A stretch of 47,976 nucleotides of DNA from Sulfurimonas sp. Its GTDB lineage: Bacteria > Campylobacterota > Campylobacteria > Campylobacterales > Sulfurimonadaceae. The notes beneath the pieces were generated by a model. It had not been told where the DNA came from. It made no database searches and saw only the letters and a program-made list of their open reading frames with translations. The translations under genes were made by a program, and so were the position numbers. Shown here piece after piece: positions 33,361 through 41,501 of the stretch (the stretch's first letter is position 1; each line of letters opens with the position of its first letter). Where the stretch lies: positions 1-47,976 of the forward strand of contig JAMORO010000008.1 of assembly GCA_027063505.1 (NCBI GenBank), in the 5' to 3' direction.

Positions 33361-34899
33361 TTGTTTGATTTAAAAAAATATACAGCTGCAAATATTAAAA
33401 ACGATATTCTGTCGGGTTTAGTTGTTGCAGTTGCTCTTGTTCCCGAAGCTATAGCGTTTAGTTTCATTGCAAATGTTAGCCCAATTGTTGGGCTTTATAC
33501 TGCGTTTATTCTTGGTCTTATAACTGCTCTTATAGGTGGTAAACCAGGAATGATTTCAGGTGCGACAGGAGCAGTAGCTATCGTTTTAGTAGGGCTTTCT
33601 CTCGAAGCAAGTGAACTACTCAAACTTCAAGGTGTAGAGGGTGATGCTCTCGCTATGGGTGTCTTGCACTACATCTTACTCGCAACTATCATCGCCGGAG
33701 TTATTCAAATAAGCATCGGATTACTCAAGCTCGGAAAGTTTATTCGTCTTGTTCCTACTCCTGCTATTCACGGATTTGTAAATGGTCTTGCTATTGTTAT
33801 AGGTACAGCGCAGTTCAAATTTTTTGAAGGTCAAAACTACATGATGTATGTTTTAGTTGCTTTAACTATGGCTATTATGTACCTTTTACCAAAATTCACG
33901 AAAGCCATTCCTGCTGGTCTTGTAGCTATCATTGTTATTACTCTTGGTGTTTACTTTACAAATACAGATACTCTTCTACTCAGTGGTCTTGATGACATGA
34001 GCAAATATGCTGGGCAGTTCCCATCATTTGTAGTTCCTGACTACCTTTTCTCTTTAGATGCTATCATTATGGTTCTTCCATATGCTGTTATTGTTGCTCT
34101 TGTAGGTATTATCGAGTCACTACTTACTCTCTCTGTTTTAGATGAGTTAAGCAATACTAGAGGATCTGCCAACAAAGAGTGTATCGCTCAAGGGACAGGA
34201 AACATTACTTGTGGTTTCTTTGGTGGTATGGCTGGATGTGCTATGATTGGTCAGAGTATTATCAACTATACTTCCGGTGGTATTGGTCGTCTTTCATCAT
34301 TTGTTGCAGCAGTTGGACTCATTATCTTAGTAGTAAGTATGAGTGGCGTTTTAAACGCTATACCAGTTGCAGTTCTTGTTGGTATCATGTTTATGGTAAG
34401 TATAGGAACATTTGAGTGGTCAAGCTTTTCTCGTTTAAACAAGATGCCTCGTACAGATGCAGTTGTTATGGTTGCTGTTACTGTGATTACTGTTGTTGAA
34501 GATTTAGCTGTTGCTGTTATTGCAGGAGTTATTATCTCTGCCCTTGCTTTTGCTTGGAAACATGCTAGAATATTTTCACGAACACATGTAGAAGAAGATG
34601 GAACAAAAGTTTATGAACTAGAGGGTCCTCTTTTCTTTGGAAGTGCAAGTACTTTTGCTGATAACTTTGAGATAGACCAAGATCCTCCAAAAGTAGTTAT
34701 AGACTTCAAAAATGCTCGTGTAATGGATAGTAGTGGTGTCGAAGCTGTTGATGCTATCACTAAAAAGTATGAAGATGCAGGAAAAAACTTACTTCTTCGT
34801 CATTTAAGTAGTGATTGTAAAGCTATATTAAAATTAGCTGGGCCACACTGTTCTTATGAAGAGGATGATCCAACATATAAAGTAGCATTTAACTACTAA
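33361..34899 (+). CDS. SulP family anion transporter with STAS domain
   Basis: A 512-residue inner-membrane transporter of the SLC26/SulP family, which carries sulfate, bicarbonate or dicarboxylates. The N-terminus DILSGLVVAVALVPEAIAFSFIA is the family signature. About 12-14 membrane helices follow, including GATGAVAIVL and a loop with NKECIAQGTGNITCGFFGGMAG. A C-terminal STAS domain lies at about 410-500, with VVIDFKNARVMDSSGVEAVDAI. Sulfate or bicarbonate are both possible substrates. The start is TTG at 33361: GAAGAAGG lies about 10 nt upstream, the conserved N-terminus begins here, and no ATG is near. The gene for the NIT-PAS-GGDEF-EAL protein follows by 16 bp. Confidence 0.92.
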   Translation: MFDLKKYTAANIKNDILSGLVVAVALVPEAIAFSFIANVSPIVGLYTAFILGLITALIGGKPGMISGATGAVAIVLVGLSLEASELLKLQGVEGDALAMGVLHYILLATIIAGVIQISIGLLKLGKFIRLVPTPAIHGFVNGLAIVIGTAQFKFFEGQNYMMYVLVALTMAIMYLLPKFTKAIPAGLVAIIVITLGVYFTNTDTLLLSGLDDMSKYAGQFPSFVVPDYLFSLDAIIMVLPYAVIVALVGIIESLLTLSVLDELSNTRGSANKECIAQGTGNITCGFFGGMAGCAMIGQSIINYTSGGIGRLSSFVAAVGLIILVVSMSGVLNAIPVAVLVGIMFMVSIGTFEWSSFSRLNKMPRTDAVVMVAVTVITVVEDLAVAVIAGVIISALAFAWKHARIFSRTHVEEDGTKVYELEGPLFFGSASTFADNFEIDQDPPKVVIDFKNARVMDSSGVEAVDAITKKYEDAGKNLLLRHLSSDCKAILKLAGPHCSYEEDDPTYKVAFNY

Positions 34900-34915
34900 G
34901 AGGGGATAAAAGAGT

Positions 34916-37603
34916 ATGAAACAAAAGTTACTACAAAAACAAGTTATTGCAATATTTTCTATACCAATGCTTGCTCTTTTGTACTTTTCATACTCCTTCA
35001 TCGAGTTAAAATACACACAAAAAGAAAAAAGTAACAAAAAAGTTATTTTGGCAGATACTACTCGTGCTCTTACTACTCTTATGCATAATATTCAAATTGA
35101 GCGAGGACTTAGTACAGGCTACTTAGTTGATACAACTTTAAATATCCAGACCCAACTCAAAGATCAATATTTACAAACAGATAAAGCACTTCAAAAATAC
35201 TTTAAAACACCACAGCGTTTTGAAAAACTTGAAGATAGATTCTATGAAAAGTATCTAGCGACTTTAAAAAGAACAGAAAAATTGTTTAAAGATATACAAT
35301 CTACTCGATTACGAGTTATTAAAAAAGAAATTAGTGTAAATAATGAACTAAATTACTATACACAGGTAAATAGATCTCTCTTACGTATATTAGATAATTT
35401 TATTCACTCGTTAAACTCTGATACTATCTACGATGTTAGTTTTTTTGATATTCAAAAGCTAAAAGAGATAGTCGGCTTGCAACGTGCTCTCATTTATAAC
35501 CATATAATTAAAGGTGACTGCACAACAGATGAAAAAGTTTATGTAAAAAAATTGCTTGCCCAAGAAGAAGAACTTAATTTAAAACTCAACACTTATGCAT
35601 CAGAAGCTGTACAGAAGATCTACCATAGTAAAATTTCCACCTCTTTGATAAATAATATAAATAGTATGAAAGAGAAACATTTTAAAATGAAACTTACAAA
35701 AAAAGATGCTAATACTTGGTTTAATCTAAGCTCAGAATATGTGAATGATCTAAATTATATCTCTAAAGAGATTATTAACAACTCAATACAAGAGGCTTTA
35801 AGAGTGAATGATAGAGCAACAAAAGAGCTTTATATTACTGCTCTTTTATGGATATTTTCCATTATAGCCTATATATTTTTACTACTGTTACTACAAAAGT
35901 TACTTAAAAAACAACAGATGATACAAGATAGTTTACGTATTGCCTCATATACTTTTGACTCACATGAGGCTATGACCATTACCGATTTAGAAGCAAATAT
36001 TATCAATGTAAACAAAGCCTTTACAGAGATTACAGGCTATACAAAAGAAGAAGTTTTAGGGAAAAAGACAAGTGTCCTCAAATCATTTAAACACTCAAAA
36101 AAATTCTATCAAGATATGTGGCATAGGATAAATACAGAGGGTAGATGGAGTGATGAAATATACAACAAAAGAAAAAATGGTGAAATATATCTAGAGCACC
36201 TCTCTATCACTGCCATTAAAAATACAAAAGGTGATGTAACAAACTATATTGCTCAGTTTTTGGATATAAGTGAATTAAAAAATGCAAAAGAGAAAGCACA
36301 ACATCAAGCAGATCATGATTTTTTAACAGGCTTGTATAACAGAAAAGCACTTATGCGAAGACTACAAGAAGAGTTTACAAAAGCTAAACGCCACTCCTTA
36401 ACACATGCTTTCTTATTTCTTGACCTTGATGAGTTTAAAGCAGTAAATGATAATTTTGGTCATATTATAGGGGATAAACTTCTTGTAGAAGTAACACATA
36501 GAATAAAAAATATTTTAAGAGAAGAGGATATCTTTTCAAGAATGAGTGGTGATGAGTTTGCCATTATACTTACAAATCTTGATAATGATAGAGAAAAATC
36601 AGCACTTCACATCAAAGAAAAATGTAATAAAATAGTTCAAGCGATTAACAAAGAGTTTATATTTAACGAATACCGTATAAAAATAAGCGTCAGTATGGGA
36701 ATCAAAATTTTTCCAAGTAATGAGCTAACGACAGAAGATATAATAATGCATGCTGATACAGCTATGTATAAAGCAAAAAGTAATGGTAAAAATGGCTATA
36801 TGTTTTACGATAAAAGTATTGAATCAAGACTAAAAGCTTTAGCTATCTTAGAAGATGAATTAAAAGTTGCTATTGAAAAGGATGAGTTTAAATTTTACCT
36901 ACAACCAAAAGTAGATATACTCTCTGGTGTAATATGTGGTGCTGAAACACTCATTCGATGGCAACACCCAACGAAAGGACTTAGATTTCCAAATGACTTT
37001 CTAGAAGCTGCAAGAAATATTGGGCTAATACCAGAAATCACAAAGCTTGCACTCAGAGACTCTTGTATATTTTTAAAAGCATATAGTAATATCTTCACAG
37101 GTACAATTTCAATAAATATCAGTGTGAGTGAACTCTTAGACCATACATTTGAAAATGATCTTATCGCTATCCTAAATGAGTACTCAATTAATCCTAAACA
37201 GATAGAACTAGAGATACTTGAAGATGATCTTATTCAAGATATAGAGTTTGCTATAAAGAAAATAGGTAGACTTAAGAAGATAGGCTTTAAACTCTCTATT
37301 GATGATTTTGGAACAGGATACTCATCTATAACTTATCTTAAAAGACTTCCTGTTGATTGCTTAAAAATAGATAGAAATTTCATCATGAACTTAGAAGATC
37401 AATCAAATAAACAACTTATAAAATTAATGATAGATATGGCAAAAACTTTTAATATGATTACTGTTGTTGAGGGTGTTGAAGGTGAAGTAGAACTTGAGTA
37501 TATTAAAGAGTGTGGCGCTGATAAGTATCAAGGTTTTTACTGCTCACCTGCGGTCGAAAAAGAGAAGTTTATATCTCTACTAAATCAGACCTCGGCTCAC
37601 TAA
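34916..37603 (+). CDS. NIT-PAS-GGDEF-EAL c-di-GMP signalling protein
   Basis: An 895-residue membrane protein. After a membrane segment (10-28) comes a periplasmic helical domain. It carries IQIERGLSTGYLVDTTL, the core of the nitrate/nitrite-sensing NIT domain (about 50-290). A second membrane segment lies near 307-325. A PAS domain follows (about 340-460, EAMTITDLEANIINVNKAF). The GGDEF domain (about 470-635) reads SGDEF and keeps an I-site REED five residues before it. The EAL domain (about 650-890) reads ETL and keeps NIS, EILEDD, DDFGTGYSS, LKIDRNF and VEGVE. Both activities may therefore be intact. It probably shares a transcript with SulP. Its 3' end overlaps the convergent EAL gene by 35 bp. 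Confidence 0.88.
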   Translation: MKQKLLQKQVIAIFSIPMLALLYFSYSFIELKYTQKEKSNKKVILADTTRALTTLMHNIQIERGLSTGYLVDTTLNIQTQLKDQYLQTDKALQKYFKTPQRFEKLEDRFYEKYLATLKRTEKLFKDIQSTRLRVIKKEISVNNELNYYTQVNRSLLRILDNFIHSLNSDTIYDVSFFDIQKLKEIVGLQRALIYNHIIKGDCTTDEKVYVKKLLAQEEELNLKLNTYASEAVQKIYHSKISTSLINNINSMKEKHFKMKLTKKDANTWFNLSSEYVNDLNYISKEIINNSIQEALRVNDRATKELYITALLWIFSIIAYIFLLLLLQKLLKKQQMIQDSLRIASYTFDSHEAMTITDLEANIINVNKAFTEITGYTKEEVLGKKTSVLKSFKHSKKFYQDMWHRINTEGRWSDEIYNKRKNGEIYLEHLSITAIKNTKGDVTNYIAQFLDISELKNAKEKAQHQADHDFLTGLYNRKALMRRLQEEFTKAKRHSLTHAFLFLDLDEFKAVNDNFGHIIGDKLLVEVTHRIKNILREEDIFSRMSGDEFAIILTNLDNDREKSALHIKEKCNKIVQAINKEFIFNEYRIKISVSMGIKIFPSNELTTEDIIMHADTAMYKAKSNGKNGYMFYDKSIESRLKALAILEDELKVAIEKDEFKFYLQPKVDILSGVICGAETLIRWQHPTKGLRFPNDFLEAARNIGLIPEITKLALRDSCIFLKAYSNIFTGTISINISVSELLDHTFENDLIAILNEYSINPKQIELEILEDDLIQDIEFAIKKIGRLKKIGFKLSIDDFGTGYSSITYLKRLPVDCLKIDRNFIMNLEDQSNKQLIKLMIDMAKTFNMITVVEGVEGEVELEYIKECGADKYQGFYCSPAVEKEKFISLLNQTSAH

Positions 37604-38786
37604 AATAATACCCTTGAGAATAATCAATTCCTAACTCTACGACTTTCTTTTGAACTTCTTCATTATGTACAAACTCTGCAATAATTTTTATATTACTCTC
37701 TTTACATAGATAAATAATAGCATTTACAATAATTTGACTGTTTCTATCAGTCACTATGTTTTTTATAAAAGCACCATCTATTTTAAGATAATCTGGTTGA
37801 ATTTCTAGAAGTCTAGAGAGGTTAGAGTTCTCTGCACCAAAATCATCTATAGCTATTTTAAAACCATTTTCACGAAGGGAGTTTATCTGCTTTTGTATTG
37901 TACCCTTATCTAATGTCGTTATATCTTCAAGTATCTCTAGAACCACTCGTGAAGGGTTAATGTTATACTTATTTACATTTTTAAGTAGATAGGGTTCTAA
38001 ATAGTCAAGGGAGAGATCTTCTCCCGTAATATTTATAGAAAACTCATACTCATTTACACTAAATTTTTTAAAACTTTGAGAGATAAGAGACTTTGTAACA
38101 TAAGAGAGGTTTCCTGTTACCTTTGCCGACTCCATAAAAAGATAAGGGGAGATAATCTCATCATTATCCTTTAATCGAGCAAGACACTCATACTTCTCAA
38201 CTTTCCCAGTTTTATTGTTTACAATAGGTTGAAAATAGGCCACTATACCCTCTTCAGAGATAGCCTCTTTAATCTTTTGAATCCAGTAGATATTTTGTTG
38301 CTCACTATGAACAAATGCTGAAGATGGATCAAATACATTAAAGGAGTTCCTCTCAGATTCTCGTAACTCTCTTATAGCTATCTCCGCTTGAGTAATGTTT
38401 ATAAGTCCTTTTCCCTTTGAGATACCTATACTAAAACTAAGTCGAAATACTATGTCATCAAGAACTATCTCTGTTGAAGAAAAAAATGATTGTATCGTTT
38501 CAGCAACTCTTACAACCTCTTCTTCACTCAATGTTCTCTCATCAAGAATGATAAATCTATCAGAAAAAAATCTATACAGAGATGCACTACTTGGTTTAAT
38601 CATCATTAAATACTCTGTAACTTTATCTAAAACCATATTGCCAGTTTCAAAACCATAAGCATTGTTTATATTTGAAAAGTTGTCAATATTAAGTAAAAAG
38701 CAGTTTAAACTTTTCGTACTCTTTAACTTCTCTACTAAAGCACTAGTTCCATTTACATTAATTGTAGTGTCAATTTTATTGTTCAT
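37569..38786 (-). CDS. degenerate-GGDEF/EAL protein in the flgH operon
   Basis: A 405-residue cytoplasmic protein without membrane segments. The N-terminal GGDEF domain (about 1-150) is degenerate: the signature reads RFFSDRF, so it is unlikely to make c-di-GMP. The EAL domain (about 165-400) has ECLARL for EALxR. It keeps NITGED, EILED, IDDFG, LKIDG and an AE at the AEGVE position. Loop 6 reads DDFGAENSN instead of DDFGTGYSS, so phosphodiesterase activity is likely but not certain. Its start overlaps the transglutaminase-like gene by 11 bp. It is the third gene of the operon led by flgH, so it is probably expressed with the flagellum. Its 3' end overlaps the opposite NIT-PAS-GGDEF-EAL gene. 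Confidence 0.85.
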   Translation of the reverse strand: MNNKIDTTINVNGTSALVEKLKSTKSLNCFLLNIDNFSNINNAYGFETGNMVLDKVTEYLMMIKPSSASLYRFFSDRFIILDERTLSEEEVVRVAETIQSFFSSTEIVLDDIVFRLSFSIGISKGKGLINITQAEIAIRELRESERNSFNVFDPSSAFVHSEQQNIYWIQKIKEAISEEGIVAYFQPIVNNKTGKVEKYECLARLKDNDEIISPYLFMESAKVTGNLSYVTKSLISQSFKKFSVNEYEFSINITGEDLSLDYLEPYLLKNVNKYNINPSRVVLEILEDITTLDKGTIQKQINSLRENGFKIAIDDFGAENSNLSRLLEIQPDYLKIDGAFIKNIVTDRNSQIIVNAIIYLCKESNIKIIAEFVHNEEVQKKVVELGIDYSQGYYFSEPRSDLVEI

Positions 38787-40263
38787 TATTATCTCTTTTT
38801 ACAACTATAAAATTTTCAGGAAGTTTGTTCTTATACTGAGGCATACTTTGTCCAATATTTGCATTTACATATGTAGGGTCTGCAACAACAAATTTTCTTC
38901 GTCCTACCTTTACAGTATCTCCCTTCATAGGAATATAGAGTGCAGTAGCCATATGATCTTTATATTTCACACCAATTACACCTATACCAAAAAGCTCTTT
39001 AACAAGGTAAGAAAAAAGAATCGCTCTATCCTCACAATCTGATTTATCATAAAAGAGTGTCTCATTCGCAAACATAACTTTTTCACGACCAAACTGTTGC
39101 TGGTCAACCTCATATTTAAATGCTTTTTGTACAAAGTTGAGTACAAAATTTATACCAATACTTGACTTCTTCCCATCTATATACTCTTTTATATCATGTG
39201 CAATTGACTTATATGTCTCTTGACTCATTGGAGCATTAAAATAAGTTTCATAATCTGCTTGTGGATAGGTAGCCATAAAATCTATAAGATTTTTATCATA
39301 CTTAAAAGAGGTAGTATAGACTTTTCCAAACTCCCGAAAAGAGAGACTTTTTACCCTCTCATCTTTTTTAAAAGTTGGAAGTGTTTTAAGTGCTAGATCA
39401 AGTGGTTTTGTAGCATCTGGATAATCTTGTTTATATGTGTATACTTTACCTGCTGAACCTTTAGCATAGTAGCTTACAACATAAAACTTCTTTTTATTAA
39501 AAGTATATCTTGGGGTTGCATAGATGATTTTTTCACTATAGTGCATAAGTACTATATGTTTACTACTCAGTCCAACTTTTACAGAGTATCCCAGCTTGTT
39601 AAACATAAACCATGAAAAGAGTTTTGCTTCATCTTTATCATAATAGAGTGAGGAGGAGAGAGTATTTACAAGGAGGTAAACACCCCAGTCATTAAGATTT
39701 AATTCTTCTGTTATCCTCTTTATATCCATAAGAGTATTTTCGTACTCACTCATAGCTAAAGTATTAAAAAAGTTAGAAATTCCTTCTTGATTTTTAGGAT
39801 AGTATCTCGCTTTTTTAAATTTTTCATCTATATCTAAAGCTATATTTTGTGCAAAAAAGAGTAAGTTTAAATCCTTTTTTTGGATTTTAATTATCTGTTT
39901 TTTTGGCTTTATTGACTTTTTTTGGACAATAAAAACTGGTTTTTCTTTTACCCTCTCAACTTTCTTCTCTACTCTCTTCTTTTTAATTTTAATATTTACA
40001 AGAGGTCCAACACTTACTATCTTTTTTTGAACTGTTTTTAGAGTTGATTTTGGTTTTTGTTTTTCGTAAAGAGGTTTTGATGTTTTTGCTGTATACTCTT
40101 CCCACTGCGCTTTTAGGTAGTTACTAAAAGCTGCATCACGTTTATCTTTATAAGATGTAAAAGCACTGTTCTGAGTTTTTTTAAAATCCTCAAAGCTTCC
40201 AGCTAAGAGAGATGAGACTGAGAGTAAAAAAAGTAAATTAAAAAGGCCAAATAGCTTGAACAA
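38776..40263 (-). CDS. exported transglutaminase-like cysteine protein
   Basis: About 495 residues, exported by a signal peptide (LFGLFNLLFLLSVSSLLAG). A Lys-rich, Val/Pro-containing linker spans about 60-140. The C-terminal transglutaminase-like domain has an intact triad: Cys410 in SDCEDRAILFSYL, His437 in DHMATALY and Asp462 in VADPTY. The fold serves as protease or peptidoglycan/protein modifier in bacteria; the substrate is unknown. The start is uncertain. TTG at 40263, with GGATGGGG upstream, gives the best signal peptide. An ATG at 40302 would add 13 residues and overlap flgH more. It follows flgH and precedes the EAL protein with overlaps, so all three are translated together. Confidence 0.75.
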   Translation of the reverse strand: MFKLFGLFNLLFLLSVSSLLAGSFEDFKKTQNSAFTSYKDKRDAAFSNYLKAQWEEYTAKTSKPLYEKQKPKSTLKTVQKKIVSVGPLVNIKIKKKRVEKKVERVKEKPVFIVQKKSIKPKKQIIKIQKKDLNLLFFAQNIALDIDEKFKKARYYPKNQEGISNFFNTLAMSEYENTLMDIKRITEELNLNDWGVYLLVNTLSSSLYYDKDEAKLFSWFMFNKLGYSVKVGLSSKHIVLMHYSEKIIYATPRYTFNKKKFYVVSYYAKGSAGKVYTYKQDYPDATKPLDLALKTLPTFKKDERVKSLSFREFGKVYTTSFKYDKNLIDFMATYPQADYETYFNAPMSQETYKSIAHDIKEYIDGKKSSIGINFVLNFVQKAFKYEVDQQQFGREKVMFANETLFYDKSDCEDRAILFSYLVKELFGIGVIGVKYKDHMATALYIPMKGDTVKVGRRKFVVADPTYVNANIGQSMPQYKNKLPENFIVVKRDNNEQ

Positions 40264-40966
40264 GCTTTGTTCCCCATCCTTGTTTCGTTGCACGATCAAC
40301 ATCTCCTTCAGTTTTATAAAGAATTTTTGCTTCACTCATTTGTGAAGAGTTTATATTGTTATTTTGGTCAATATCATAAGGGCGAATCACTCCACTTATC
40401 TGAATAATTTGCTTCTGCTCATCAATCAGTATTTCACGTTTTCCTGCAATAAAATAGTTTCCATTTTGTAAAATTTTCACTACTCGAGATGAAACGGTTG
40501 TTGTAAAACTCGCATCTTTAGTCGCACTACCCTTTCCACTATAAGCTGAAACACTTTTAGTGTTGTAACCAATATCAGAATAGGTATTTACACCCCCTAC
40601 TACAGGAATGGGAACACCATTATTTGTAGCACTTCCTCGACCAAATATACCACCACCAAGAGCGATACTATCATCCTCTGAAAGTTGTTTAGAACCAGTA
40701 TTTGAACTCTTTGCAGTCTCTGAAATCACAACAGTAACGATATCATTAACATTCATCGCTTTATGATCAGAGAAAAGAGGGTTTTCACCCTGTCCAAAGA
40801 TACTTCCAGTAGAAGCAAAGTCTTTTTTCTCTTCACGAGAAGGCATCTGCTCTACATACTTAGGAGGTTCAAAGTTGATTTCAGGTTCAGTCACACCTGC
40901 AGTACAACCACTTAAACTAAGTATAGCAAAAAAAAGTGTAATAGTAGTGAGTAGGGTCTTTTTCAT
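40238..40966 (-). CDS. flgH: flagellar L-ring protein FlgH
   Basis: FlgH is the outer-membrane lipoprotein that forms the L-ring bushing of the flagellar rod. The 242 residues have a lipobox LSGC (Cys21) and the family core: GSIFGQGENPLFSDHKAMNVNDIVTVVISETAKSSNTGSK, VVKILQNGNYFIAGKREILIDEQKQIIQISGVIRPYDI and the terminal WGTKLVQAIWPF. It heads a three-gene operon behind a sigma-54 promoter. Its 3' end overlaps the transglutaminase-like gene. Confidence 0.95.
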   Translation of the reverse strand: MKKTLLTTITLFFAILSLSGCTAGVTEPEINFEPPKYVEQMPSREEKKDFASTGSIFGQGENPLFSDHKAMNVNDIVTVVISETAKSSNTGSKQLSEDDSIALGGGIFGRGSATNNGVPIPVVGGVNTYSDIGYNTKSVSAYSGKGSATKDASFTTTVSSRVVKILQNGNYFIAGKREILIDEQKQIIQISGVIRPYDIDQNNNINSSQMSEAKILYKTEGDVDRATKQGWGTKLVQAIWPF

Positions 40967-40998
40967 TAATTGTATTCCAAGAGTAATAAGATTTCTGT

Positions 40999-41004
40999 TA
41001 TAAT
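40999..41004 (+). promoter_or_regulatory. -10 element of the yqeY-like gene
   Basis: TATAAT reads rightward, 39 nt before the yqeY-like ATG, next to AAAGGATT at the ribosome site. It borders the flgH sigma-54 promoter on the other strand, so the two polymerases may interfere. A leftward TATAAT also exists at 41008-41003. Confidence 0.5.
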
Positions 41005-41007
41005 TAT

Positions 41008-41023
41008 AGCAATTTTAGTTCCA
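41008..41023 (-). promoter_or_regulatory. sigma-54 (RpoN) promoter of flgH
   Basis: On the minus strand the element reads TGGAAC-N5-TTGCT, with GG and GC separated by exactly 10 nt. This is the -24/-12 layout of RpoN promoters. The expected start is near 40997, about 30 nt before the flgH ATG. In Campylobacter and Helicobacter the rod/hook genes, including flgH, are RpoN-dependent, which supports the call. Confidence 0.75.
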
Positions 41024-41042
41024 CATACAAAGGATTTTCACA

Positions 41043-41486
41043 ATGTCATTAAGAGAAACAATAAGTACAGATGTAAAGAATGCTATGAAAGCAAAAGAGA
41101 CCAAGAAACGTGATGCACTTCGCCTGCTTATGTCAGCATTTAAACAGATAGAAGTTGATGAGAGAAAAGAGCTTAGTGATGATGATGTTATCAAAATCAT
41201 TCAGCAACAAGTAAAACGCCGTAATGATGCAGCAACTCAGTATAGAGATGCAGGTCGTGATGATTTACTACAGATAGAACTTGATGAGATAGCGTTTTAT
41301 GAAGTCTATCTTCCAGCACAGATGAGTGATGAAGATCTTACAACAGCACTTCAAAGCATTATAGAGAAAGTGGGTGCTTCAACTATGAAAGACATGGGTA
41401 AAGTGATGGGAATGGCATCAAAAGAGTTAGCTGGAAAGGCTGATGGTAAACGTATAAACGAGTGTGTTAAAACGCTATTAGGATAG
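41043..41486 (+). CDS. GatB/YqeY domain protein
   Basis: A 147-residue YqeY-family protein, related to the tail domain of the GatB amidotransferase subunit that binds tRNA. The sequence is SLRETISTDVKNAMKAKETKKRDALRLLMSAFKQIEVDERKELSDDDVIKIIQQQVKRRNDAATQYRDAGRDDL, then YLPAQMSDEDL and KDMGKVMGMASKELAGKADGKRINECVKTLL, typical of the family throughout. Its stand-alone role is not established. AAAGGATT precedes the ATG. It is alone on its strand and ends tail to tail with mutS. Confidence 0.9.
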   Translation: MSLRETISTDVKNAMKAKETKKRDALRLLMSAFKQIEVDERKELSDDDVIKIIQQQVKRRNDAATQYRDAGRDDLLQIELDEIAFYEVYLPAQMSDEDLTTALQSIIEKVGASTMKDMGKVMGMASKELAGKADGKRINECVKTLLG

Positions 41487-41501
41487 AGATTTTTCTCTAT
41501 C
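41482..41501. terminator. bidirectional hairpin between the yqeY-like gene and mutS
   Basis: An 8-bp perfect stem (GATAGAGA/TCTCTATC) with a TTTT loop overlaps the yqeY-like stop codon and reaches the mutS stop. Confidence 0.55.

Noticed and set aside
37569..38786. Active diguanylate cyclase
   Set aside because: The GGDEF motif reads FSDRF, lacking the glycine and glutamate needed for synthesis; only the EAL half may be active.
38776..40263. LapG-type protease with the EAL protein as LapD
   Set aside because: The EAL protein has no membrane or periplasmic domain, and the transglutaminase-like protein is much longer than LapG, so only a loose analogy is justified.
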